The translations under genes were made by a program, and so were the position numbers. A stretch of DNA of 39,478 nt from JBPEXY01 sp052031065 (GTDB taxonomy: Bacteria > Pseudomonadota > Gammaproteobacteria > Immundisolibacterales > Immundisolibacteraceae). The stretch spans positions 1 through 39,478 of the forward strand of contig JBPEXY010000246.1 in the NCBI GenBank assembly GCA_052031065.1, in the 5' to 3' direction. Under the pieces are notes generated by a model. It saw only the letters and a list, made by a program, of their open reading frames with translations. It made no database searches and was not told the DNA's origin. Positions 25,491-32,895 of the stretch are shown here, one piece after another (within the stretch, counting starts at the first letter, position 1; each line of letters starts with the position of its first letter).

Positions 25491-26234
25491 ATGAACAGTA
25501 AGTTGACCAACCGCATCAAAGTGTGGGATCTACCCACCCGATTGTTTCACTGGCTTCTGGTCGCCCTGTTTATTGCTGCCTGGATAACGGCGGAACAGGG
25601 ACCCGCGTGGATGGAACGACACATGCAGATCGGCTATGCGCTGCTGACGCTGCTGCTATTTCGCCTGCTATGGGGCATTTATGGCAGCGACACCGCCCGC
25701 TTTAGCCATTTTCTGCGTGGCCCGGTCACTGTCACCCGATACCTCGCAGCGCTGTTAAAGCGGGAGCCTGAATCAGCAGAAAAGCCCTACCTGGGCCACA
25801 ACCCCCTTGGTGGCTGGAGTGTCATCGCGATGCTAGCATTTCTCCTGCTACAGGCTGGGACTGGCCTCTTCGCCAACGACGACATTTACAATGAAGGACC
25901 CCTGGCTAGCTGGGTCAGCAATGCCACCAGTGGTGAGTTGACGCGCATCCACAAGCTCAATTTCAACCTGTTGCTCGGCCTCATCGGCCTGCACATCAGC
26001 GCGATTCTGTTTTATCTACTGGTAAAGCGGGAAAATCTTGTCTGGCCCATGATCAACGGCTTTAAAGCGGTAAAGCAATCCGACCAGAGCCACGCATCAG
26101 CAACCCAGCCAGACCACAATAACGCACGCCAACCAACCCTGAGACTTAAACCGCTCTGGCTGGCGCTGCTGTCGCTGCTTGTCAGTGGCGCCGCCATCTG
26201 GCTACTGGTGAGCGGAAAGGATCTGATCGGCTGA
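25491..26234 (+). CDS. Cytochrome b561-family di-heme membrane protein
   Basis: 247 residues, with four core helices of the Ni-hydrogenase/thiosulfate-reductase cytochrome b type plus a fifth helix at the C-terminus (about residues 219-243). Candidate heme ligands are H20 (LFHWLL), H103 (LGHNPLGG), H154 and H168. Proteins of this kind accept or donate electrons between the quinone pool and a soluble c-type cytochrome. A cytochrome c' gene converges on it 134 bp downstream, a common pairing in proteobacteria. It is 18 nt after the hydrolase gene. The C-terminal 50 residues, a polar stretch and then a helix, are longer than in the minimal family members. Confidence 0.88.
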   Translation: MNSKLTNRIKVWDLPTRLFHWLLVALFIAAWITAEQGPAWMERHMQIGYALLTLLLFRLLWGIYGSDTARFSHFLRGPVTVTRYLAALLKREPESAEKPYLGHNPLGGWSVIAMLAFLLLQAGTGLFANDDIYNEGPLASWVSNATSGELTRIHKLNFNLLLGLIGLHISAILFYLLVKRENLVWPMINGFKAVKQSDQSHASATQPDHNNARQPTLRLKPLWLALLSLLVSGAAIWLLVSGKDLIG

Positions 26235-26318
26235 TGGGTCCATCTGCCGGCGATAGTCACTGCAACAAACGAACCTGGCCGGGTACCACGGATTCCACTA
26301 AACCAGCCCTGGGGGAAC

Positions 26319-26361
26319 CTGACTGACCACCCTGCCTTTGGCGACAGGAGCGGTCAGTCAG
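26319..26361. terminator. Possible inverted-repeat terminator between cytochrome genes
   Basis: A 10-bp inverted repeat (26319-26328 with 26352-26361) encloses a smaller 4-bp stem (26331-26334 with 26345-26348). It lies between the convergent cytochrome b561 and cytochrome c' genes. There is no T-run on either side, so it may be a rho-assisted or processing hairpin rather than a classical terminator. Confidence 0.35.
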
Positions 26362-26368
26362 AACAAGC

Positions 26369-26821
26369 TTACTCAGTACGGTAGTCGTCGTGACACCCTT
26401 TACAGCTTTGGCCGACGGCACCGAATTGAGGACGGATCGCGTCCAGATCGCCGGCTTTGGAAACCTCATAGAGCTTCTCGGCTTCGTCAATCATTGCCTG
26501 CATCTGCTGTTCAAAATCTGCGCTGTTTTCCCAAACCTCAGGTTTTGCGGTGGTATCGCCCACACGACTGTCGGGAATAAACCCTTCCAGCGGCAAATGA
26601 GCAAGAAACGCAACCCGCTCCGCATGCTTGGTAAACAGAGCTGCGTCGTAGGGCATTTGGTTCTTAACCATGCCGGCCATGGGGCCAAAACTCCAGGCAA
26701 TGGCATTGAATACCCCCTGGCGATACTCCAACGCATCTTCCGCTCCGTCATCGCCTGCTTGCACTGCAGTGATTCCAAGCGCGCAGAGCGCAGCAAAACC
26801 GACACCAATAACGTTTTTCAT
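26369..26821 (-). CDS. Cytochrome c' (periplasmic)
   Basis: 150 residues with a signal peptide (about 1-22, ending AVQA) and a four-helix-bundle sequence. The single c-type heme site CKGCH is at 140-144, near the C-terminus, as expected for class II cytochrome c'. Family members bind NO or CO and may protect against nitrosative stress or shuttle electrons. ATG 26821 has a strong GGAGG with suitable spacing. It converges on the cytochrome b561 gene, and together they may form a membrane-to-periplasm electron path; that link is inferred from proximity. Confidence 0.92.
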   Translation of the reverse strand: MKNVIGVGFAALCALGITAVQAGDDGAEDALEYRQGVFNAIAWSFGPMAGMVKNQMPYDAALFTKHAERVAFLAHLPLEGFIPDSRVGDTTAKPEVWENSADFEQQMQAMIDEAEKLYEVSKAGDLDAIRPQFGAVGQSCKGCHDDYRTE

Positions 26822-26984
26822 TACCTGACCTCCAGAAGCTGAAATGGATTGAAAATTGAACAGTGTGAGAATGATAGCAGCTCAGAGCGAAAGACCCGGT
26901 TACGCCATCAGTAAACCGGGGTGGCGCTCTTGTTCTCAATCAGAGCTTATATTAGTCTGCGTTTCAACCACGGAGGGTGAGACA

Positions 26985-27092
26985 GTGTTAAGGAGAATAC
27001 GTGGAGCTGTGTTACCCATAATTTTCAACAACCTCGTGCTCCAGCCGATCTCTGGAAAACCGTTTTGGACAACCCAAACTCCCAGGATTTAG
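26985..27092 (+). CDS. Possible 35-residue leader ORF before the hybrid kinase
   Basis: A GTG at 26985 has an excellent GGAGGG ribosome-binding site 8 nt upstream and opens a 35-codon frame ending at TAG 27090-27092. The stop lies 15 nt before the ATG at 27107 of the kinase and after its alternative TTG at 27065. The peptide (MLRRIRGAVLPIIFN...) is basic and moderately hydrophobic and resembles nothing I recognise. It may couple translation into the kinase, whose own starts lack a good ribosome-binding site. It could also be chance. Confidence 0.35.
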   Translation: MLRRIRGAVLPIIFNNLVLQPISGKPFWTTQTPRI

Positions 27093-29734
27093 CCCCACCT
27101 GCAGCAATGGAATTTTATCTCGTCGACCCGGAAGCCGACCGCATCGTCTCGAGCAATTTCCATCTGCGTAGCGGTCTCGGTATCGAACTTGAAGCGCTGC
27201 ATCAAAAATCGGTAAACGAAATTCTCGAAGGCTTTCATCAACCGCCGCTGGCCGACAAAGTCGCTGAATTACGTCAGGGGACTATCAGGCAGCTCCGGAT
27301 CAGTGGGCATCACATCCGCAACGACAGCAGCCGCTACCCGGTCGCACTCCATCTCTACCTGACTGACTGGCACGACCGGAAAATGGTCGCCGTGCTCGCG
27401 TTGCCACTTAACGACAACCAGTCTGTCACTACAGCCAATACGGAAAACCGCCTTATCGCGGAAATTCAGTCCAGCGGGAAAGTCGGTGGCTGGCAACTCT
27501 CCTTTCCTGACAAAACACTCTACTGGACCAGTGAAACCGCCCGCATTTATGGGCTGAGCCCCGACACCCCCGCGCCCGACGACTGCCGCGAAGCGACCAC
27601 TCCCTACTCGGCTGAAAGCCAACAGCGGATTAGAAGGTATATCGAACAGGTTAACGTTTATCGTCAAGGCTGGAGTGAAGAGTTCACTCTGACCAGCGCC
27701 GATGGTCAGGTCAAACGGGTTCATGTTGTCGCCCGCGCAGAGGTCGAAAAGGGTGAGGTCATTCGCCTTTTTGGCACCATTCAGGACCTCACCGAACTGC
27801 GCACCGTGCAACAGGAACTGGCCAGTAGCGAGCAGGACTACCAGCGCATGGTGGAAGCGGCTCCTTACGGGATTCTCAAAGTTGACAGAAATTTTATTAT
27901 CGCTGCGGCCAATAACACCGCAACAGAGTTGTATGGTCTTGCGGCAGAGCAGTTAATCGGAACCAGTTACATCAACCACTTCCGGGCTAGTGAGCGTGCC
28001 CAGGTAGTCAAATATCTCGACCAGGCTTTTGAAGGAGACAACGAAATATTCGATGCCCACACCAGCGTCGGCGGTACTCACCGCATATCAGCCTACCTGC
28101 TAGCCCGCAGGAAAGAAGACCAACCACGGCTGATCATCACCTGCAGGGATGTCACCTCCGCCAGAGAAGCGGCCAATGCGCTGCTCGCCAGCGAACAGAA
28201 ATACCGCTTCATGGTCGACAGCTCGCCGGACATGGTGATCCTCCATGACCTTTCCGGGCAGATCATCGACGCCAACCCGATTGCCTGTGAAAAGCTCGGC
28301 TACGACCGCCAGCAACTACTACAGATGAACTTTGCGCAGATCGATAACGGCTGGTACAGCAAACATTTCTCACCAGCACAGATCAGTAGATGGCAGCAAA
28401 ACCACGCTGATTCATCAGCCGAAACCCGGTTGTCCGGCGAATCTGCACTGCGTTGTCGGAACCAGTCGCAAATTCCCTGCGAGTACCACTCAACCATCGC
28501 CCGGCTCGACGACAAGCTGACCGTACTTAATTATGCTCGCGACATTTCCGAACGGCGCCGACGCATCAAGCAGGAACAGGAGATGCAGGTCCGCGTTCAG
28601 CAGTCACAAAAACTGGAGAGTCTCGGTGTACTGGCGGGCGGAATAGCCCATGACTTCAATAACCTGCTGACCAGCATACTCGGCAACGCCAATCTGGCCA
28701 ACGCCTCTCTGGGTATTCATAATGGTGCTGGTAGCTACATTGAAAATATCGAAACGGCAGCAATGCGTGCTGGTGAGCTCTGCAACCAGATGCTCACCTA
28801 TGCGGGACACGGTCGCTTTAATCTCGAAGCGGTCAACCTTAACCAGCTGATCACTGATATGACCCGCCTGCTGGAACTGACGGTCAGTAAAAAAACGGTG
28901 TTCAAGTACCACCTGACCGATCACCTGCCATTGGCGCACGCCGACCCGTCACAGATTCGCCAGGCGCTTATGAATCTGGTCATCAACGCCGCTGAGGCCA
29001 TCGGCGACACCAGCGGCCTGATTACCATCAATACAGGGATGATGAGGGCTGAACGCCACTATCTTACTGAAACCTATCTGGCACCCGACCTGCCGGAGGG
29101 CGATTACCTCTACATTGAGGTCAGCGATAACGGTTCTGGCATGAATAACGCCGTCAAAAACCGTATTTTTGACCCCTTCTTCTCCACCAAATTTACCGGC
29201 AGGGGACTGGGGCTCGCAGCAGTACTGGGCATCGTACGCAGCCATCACGGGGCGCTAAAGGTCTACAGTGAACTGAATCGCGGCTCTACCTTCAAACTGT
29301 TGCTCCCTCTGGAAAACGAACCCAAAAGCGGTGAACGAAGAGCCATCGAGAATCAGAACGCGCAACTTAGCGGCACCATTTTAATCGCCGACGACGAGGA
29401 GAGCGTTGCCGCAGTCACCGCCAGGATGGTAGAAGCTCTCGGTTTCAAGGCTGTCATCACCGAGAATGGGCGCCGCTGCGTCGAGGCATTCAAAGAGAAC
29501 CCGGCCGATTTCGCGCTGGTCCTGCTTGACCTCTCGATGCCGGAAATGGGCGGTGAAGAGACTTTTCGCGAATTGCGGCTAATCGACCCGGCTGCGCGGG
29601 TCATCCTCACCAGCGGTTTTAACGAAGAGGATGCATCACACCGATTCAGCGGTAAGGGACTAACCGGTTTTTTGCAGAAGCCCTATAACCTTAAGGAACT
29701 GCGCGCGCTGATCAGCCAGGCGATCGATTCCTGA
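27065..29734 (+). CDS. Hybrid sensor histidine kinase, multi-PAS with receiver
   Basis: 889 residues with no evident membrane segment, so probably cytoplasmic. About four PAS-like domains occupy residues 15-510 (a weak one at about 15-115, then about 130-240, 255-370 and 375-495). The HisKA domain has the phospho-acceptor H529 in GGIAHDFNNLLTSILGN, the ATPase domain has SDNGSGM and GRGLGLAAVLGI, and the C-terminal receiver (about 770-889) has D822 in LLDLSMPEMGG with K in LQKPYN. There is no output domain and no adjacent regulator gene. The first in-frame start is TTG 27065; ATG 27107 is an alternative, 14 residues shorter. Its stop codon abuts the stop of the Nudix gene on the other strand. 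Confidence 0.88.
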   Translation: MDNPNSQDLAPPAAMEFYLVDPEADRIVSSNFHLRSGLGIELEALHQKSVNEILEGFHQPPLADKVAELRQGTIRQLRISGHHIRNDSSRYPVALHLYLTDWHDRKMVAVLALPLNDNQSVTTANTENRLIAEIQSSGKVGGWQLSFPDKTLYWTSETARIYGLSPDTPAPDDCREATTPYSAESQQRIRRYIEQVNVYRQGWSEEFTLTSADGQVKRVHVVARAEVEKGEVIRLFGTIQDLTELRTVQQELASSEQDYQRMVEAAPYGILKVDRNFIIAAANNTATELYGLAAEQLIGTSYINHFRASERAQVVKYLDQAFEGDNEIFDAHTSVGGTHRISAYLLARRKEDQPRLIITCRDVTSAREAANALLASEQKYRFMVDSSPDMVILHDLSGQIIDANPIACEKLGYDRQQLLQMNFAQIDNGWYSKHFSPAQISRWQQNHADSSAETRLSGESALRCRNQSQIPCEYHSTIARLDDKLTVLNYARDISERRRRIKQEQEMQVRVQQSQKLESLGVLAGGIAHDFNNLLTSILGNANLANASLGIHNGAGSYIENIETAAMRAGELCNQMLTYAGHGRFNLEAVNLNQLITDMTRLLELTVSKKTVFKYHLTDHLPLAHADPSQIRQALMNLVINAAEAIGDTSGLITINTGMMRAERHYLTETYLAPDLPEGDYLYIEVSDNGSGMNNAVKNRIFDPFFSTKFTGRGLGLAAVLGIVRSHHGALKVYSELNRGSTFKLLLPLENEPKSGERRAIENQNAQLSGTILIADDEESVAAVTARMVEALGFKAVITENGRRCVEAFKENPADFALVLLDLSMPEMGGEETFRELRLIDPAARVILTSGFNEEDASHRFSGKGLTGFLQKPYNLKELRALISQAIDS

Positions 29735-30295
29735 TCATTCGGGAAAGCTGCGCCCCAGAGCCATTTTGGCCTCAATAGCACTCTCTACTCCAGTCAGCCT
29801 GGTGAGCACCTCGCGTGTTGGGCGCACCAGTGGAAAATCCCCGGCCTGGTGTCGTTGCAACGCCTGCTCAGCGGTCAACCAGCAAAACTCGACGATCTCC
29901 CCCCGATCAATCACCACCGGCTGATCAGCCGCCACCTCGGCGAGAAAAAACCAGGTGGAAAATCGCCGCGGCTGCTCATGCGGTGTTACATAATGGTCGA
30001 TGTAGGTCAGGCTCTGCGGTTCAACGGCAATGCCCGCTTCCTCAAAGGCTTCCCGACAAGCCGCTCGCTGAGCGGCACAACGCCGCTCATCACCCTCAAC
30101 TGCGGTGCTGGTTGGATAATCCTCCGGGTCGATGCGACCACCGGGGAATACCCACATACCTGGGGCGAAGAAAAGCTGGGAGTTTCGCCGCAGCAGCAGC
30201 ACTTCAAGCCGGTTCACCTGACGAGCCAGAGCAACCGTTGCCGAGGGAATAGGTGTGGCTGGCTCTGGAGAGGGTGTCTCAGCGGGCGGTATCAT
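29735..30295 (-). CDS. Nudix hydrolase with expanded Nudix box
   Basis: 186 residues. The Nudix box begins PGGRIDPED (G52, E58) and ends REAFEEAGI (R81-I89), but the two halves are separated by 22 residues instead of the usual 7, giving an insertion of about 15 residues. Such insertions occur in NUDT7/NUDT19-type CoA or acyl-CoA diphosphatases, so a CoA-type substrate is a reasonable guess but not shown. The first 20 residues are proline-rich. The gene lies tail to tail with the hybrid kinase with no bases between their stop codons, and head to head with the aldolase gene, with a 41-bp gap. Confidence 0.85.
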   Translation of the reverse strand: MIPPAETPSPEPATPIPSATVALARQVNRLEVLLLRRNSQLFFAPGMWVFPGGRIDPEDYPTSTAVEGDERRCAAQRAACREAFEEAGIAVEPQSLTYIDHYVTPHEQPRRFSTWFFLAEVAADQPVVIDRGEIVEFCWLTAEQALQRHQAGDFPLVRPTREVLTRLTGVESAIEAKMALGRSFPE

Positions 30296-30336
30296 GGCTC
30301 AAACATTCAGGTGGTTAACAATTTCAGACCGGTTCA

Positions 30337-31014
30337 ATGGAAACATTACGCGACAAACTCATTCTAACCGCGCAGCGGATGAACATCATCGGCATCAATC
30401 ACGGCAGCTCCGGCAATGTCAGCGTGCGTGACACCGATGGTTTTCTGATCACCCCCAGCGGCCGCGACTATGAATCCCTTAAACCGCAGGAAATCGCCCG
30501 ACTGCATTTTGCTGAATCATCCACCGGGACCACCCGTAACGGCAACCCCAATCAGCCCAACAAACCGGGTCCCAAACCATCCAGCGAATGGCGAATCCAT
30601 CGCGATATCTATCTGCATCGCCCCGAACTCTCCGCCATCGTTCATGTCCATTCGGTTTCCGCCACCGCGCTTGCCTGCCTGCGCCAACCGATACCGGCTT
30701 TTCACTACATGGTGGCGGCGGCAGGCGGCATCGACATTCGCTGTGCCGACTATGCAACTTTTGGTACCCAGGCGCTATCCGATGCCGTAGTCGAGGCGCT
30801 GCAGGATCGCCGCGCCTGCCTGATGGCCAACCACGGCATGATCGCCTGTGGCGATGACCTGAAGGCTGCACTGGAGCTGGCACAGGAAGTGGAGATTCTG
30901 GCCAGCCAGTACCTGCTGGCCTGCCAGGCCGGCACACCACAACTGTTGACCGAACAGCAAATGGCCGAAGCCCTGGACGGTTTCGCCGATTATCGGCAGC
31001 AGTCAGAGCTATAA
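30337..31014 (+). CDS. Class II aldolase / L-fuculose-phosphate aldolase-like
   Basis: 225 residues of the class II aldolase/adducin family. The zinc ligands are H103 and H105 in IVHVHS and H166 in NHGMI; the acid/base residue is E84 in SSEWRIH. Their spacing is identical to E. coli FucA (E73, H92, H94, H155), so the site should be active. The N-terminal GINHGSSGNVSVR phosphate-binding loop is present. The preferred sugar phosphate (fuculose-1-P, ribulose-P, 5-deoxyribulose-1-P from methylthioadenosine salvage) cannot be decided, and no sugar kinase or isomerase is adjacent. An AEC permease and a Rieske fusion follow on the same strand. Confidence 0.88.
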   Translation: METLRDKLILTAQRMNIIGINHGSSGNVSVRDTDGFLITPSGRDYESLKPQEIARLHFAESSTGTTRNGNPNQPNKPGPKPSSEWRIHRDIYLHRPELSAIVHVHSVSATALACLRQPIPAFHYMVAAAGGIDIRCADYATFGTQALSDAVVEALQDRRACLMANHGMIACGDDLKAALELAQEVEILASQYLLACQAGTPQLLTEQQMAEALDGFADYRQQSEL

Positions 31015-31122
31015 TAGATGGTTTTCTTTACCGCGCTCGCTTAACCGCACCGACACACCCGGTTAAAACCTGGCAGCACCCACCAACAGCTGCAGAGCGC
31101 CTGACAGGACAACCCACACGCT

Positions 31123-32040
31123 ATGTATAGCGCGCTGCTTCCGGTCATATTGACCATGCTCGCAGGTTACATCTGGCAACGCCTGGAACCGGGTGGCCTG
31201 GATAGCCAGACCGTCAGTAACGTCCTTAACCAGTTACTTTTTGCGCTGTTTGCGCCGGTGCTGATTTTTGCCGTGCTGATGCGTGCCGAACTGGGCAGTG
31301 AGGTGATCGCCATACCGGTCGCCGGTGCAGTTTCAATTGTCACCGGCATTTTGGTCAGCGTCGCGTTCTACCGACTGCTAGGCAGAATGATCAACCTGTC
31401 GCCAGCACGCCAGGGGTCATTGGTCCTCGCTTCATCTTTTGCCAATGGCAGCGTTGCGTTGCCGGTCTGCATGGCTCTGTTTGGCGAGCCTGGTCTTAAA
31501 GGAGCCATGCTATTCGATCTGCTGGCAACCGTACCGCTGATCTGGACTGGCGGAGTGTTGATAGCAATCTGGTATAGCGGCGGTTCGCTCTCTCCGGCCG
31601 GTCTCGGCAAGGAGATGCTACGACTACCACCGCTTTGGGGAGTGGCTGCAGCGTTAATCTGCAAAGCCCTGCAGATCAATGTTCCCGAAGGTGCCCTGCA
31701 GGCAGCCATCGATTTTGGCAAGGCGGCGATTCCGCTGATGGTATTCATAATAGGGCTGTCACTGCGTCTGGAGCAGTTACGCAACATTGGCCTGCTACTA
31801 CCAGCAGTCGTCATCCGCCTGCTTATCGCTCCGCTGGCCGGGCTGTTAATCGGCAGACTATTGGGTATTGACGTGAACGAACTGGCCATTACAGTGGTCG
31901 CCATGGCTTCGGCCAGCCCGGCAGTGGGGATTTTGCTGGCTTACCGCTACCAGCTCGATACCGCTCTTTACGGGGCCACCCTGTCGCTGACCTTGATGAC
32001 CTACATTGCCATTGCACCTGCGTACAAACTTCTCGTTTAA
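31123..32040 (+). CDS. AEC-family transporter (auxin efflux carrier type)
   Basis: 305 residues with about ten membrane helices in two five-helix halves. The order of hydrophobic segments and the inter-half loop are those of PF03547 permeases, as are LFAPVLIF in the first half and AMASASPAVGILLAYRY near the end. Family members move mono- and dicarboxylates such as malate or malonate, or other small anions. The adjacent aldolase suggests a small carbon-compound function but does not prove it. The stop overlaps an alternative ATG of the next gene. Confidence 0.85.
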   Translation: MYSALLPVILTMLAGYIWQRLEPGGLDSQTVSNVLNQLLFALFAPVLIFAVLMRAELGSEVIAIPVAGAVSIVTGILVSVAFYRLLGRMINLSPARQGSLVLASSFANGSVALPVCMALFGEPGLKGAMLFDLLATVPLIWTGGVLIAIWYSGGSLSPAGLGKEMLRLPPLWGVAAALICKALQINVPEGALQAAIDFGKAAIPLMVFIIGLSLRLEQLRNIGLLLPAVVIRLLIAPLAGLLIGRLLGIDVNELAITVVAMASASPAVGILLAYRYQLDTALYGATLSLTLMTYIAIAPAYKLLV

Positions 32041-32057
32041 TGAGTTACGGAGCGCTG

Positions 32058-32687
32058 ATGAGCCGAGCACTCGATTATCTACTACAGACCCGCGGCGAAA
32101 CGCTGGCTCCCTATTTCAAGTTTCTCAAACAGGCAGGTAGCAATCTCGATCCGAAAACCCGCTCACTGGTTTCGCTGATTGCCAAAGTGCACGCGGAAAG
32201 TGAATCTGGCCTGCGTCAATACCTGCCCCGGGCGCTCAGGGACGGTGCCAGCGCGGCGGAAATCATCGATGTATTGTTATTCTCCCTGCCGATGCTGGGG
32301 CTATCCAAAATCACCTGGGCGATCGACATCATCCTCGATATGGATATTCCCGATTTCAACGCGGAACAGATCGATCAGCAGCCCGACTGGCATCCACTGG
32401 CAACAGTGGCGGAAATTGCCGAGGGAGTGCCGGCAAAAAGGGCCGCGGCAGGCCGGGAGTTTTTCATTTTGAAAGAGCAACAGCAGCTGACAATCTATGA
32501 CAGCCGCTGCCCCCACCAGGTGACCAATATTCCCGAGCTGGCGATTGAAGGTTTTACGCTTACCTGCCCGAAACACAACTGGCAGTTCGATCTGCACAGC
32601 GGTGACTGCATCGCCAAAGGGCGGCTGCCCCTAACCCGGCTACAACACCGGATATCCGACCAGGGAGTCATAGAAGTTTACTGTTAG
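32058..32687 (+). CDS. Carboxymuconolactone decarboxylase-like / Rieske ferredoxin fusion
   Basis: 209 residues. The N-terminal half (about 1-95) is an all-helical AhpD/CMD-type unit (RSLVSLIAKVHAESESGLRQ); the two redox cysteines of AhpD-type members are absent, the positions being S/G. The C-terminal half (about 105-209) is a Rieske [2Fe-2S] domain with the complete ligand set C151-P-H153 and C170-P-K-H173. This suggests an electron-transfer subunit built on a non-redox CMD scaffold, perhaps serving an oxygenase not encoded nearby. I prefer ATG 32058 because GGAG lies 5 nt upstream; ATG 32040, overlapping the permease stop, would add 6 residues. Substrate and partner are unknown. Confidence 0.8.
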   Translation: MSRALDYLLQTRGETLAPYFKFLKQAGSNLDPKTRSLVSLIAKVHAESESGLRQYLPRALRDGASAAEIIDVLLFSLPMLGLSKITWAIDIILDMDIPDFNAEQIDQQPDWHPLATVAEIAEGVPAKRAAAGREFFILKEQQQLTIYDSRCPHQVTNIPELAIEGFTLTCPKHNWQFDLHSGDCIAKGRLPLTRLQHRISDQGVIEVYC

Positions 32688-32837
32688 CCCAAACAGACCC
32701 GGTCACGCCTGTCGGCACCGAAAAACCGATGCAAACAGGCCAGCCAACCAGTTTTCAGCAGGTCATTTACTCAATTTCCCGCCGACCTCGCCGCTAACAG
32801 ACACACCAACAAAGGCGCCGCTAAACGAACCAGCAGC

Positions 32838-32867
32838 GAACCCCGGCAACGGTCCAGCCTGGGGTTC
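32838..32867. other. Hairpin ahead of the second PAS kinase
   Basis: GAACCCCGGC pairs with GCC-t-GGGGTTC (one bulged T) around a 9-nt loop, 29 nt before the kinase ATG. It is GC-rich without a T-run, so it could be a leader stem-loop influencing translation of the kinase, whose start has no ribosome-binding site. It could also be the 3' end of the preceding transcript. Confidence 0.3.
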
Positions 32868-32895
32868 CCTGCGCTAAACCGATACCATCCATTCC

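Noticed and set aside
26390..26842. 150-codon plus-strand frame opposite cytochrome c'
   Set aside because: Antisense to a gene with a signal peptide, heme motif and strong ribosome-binding site.
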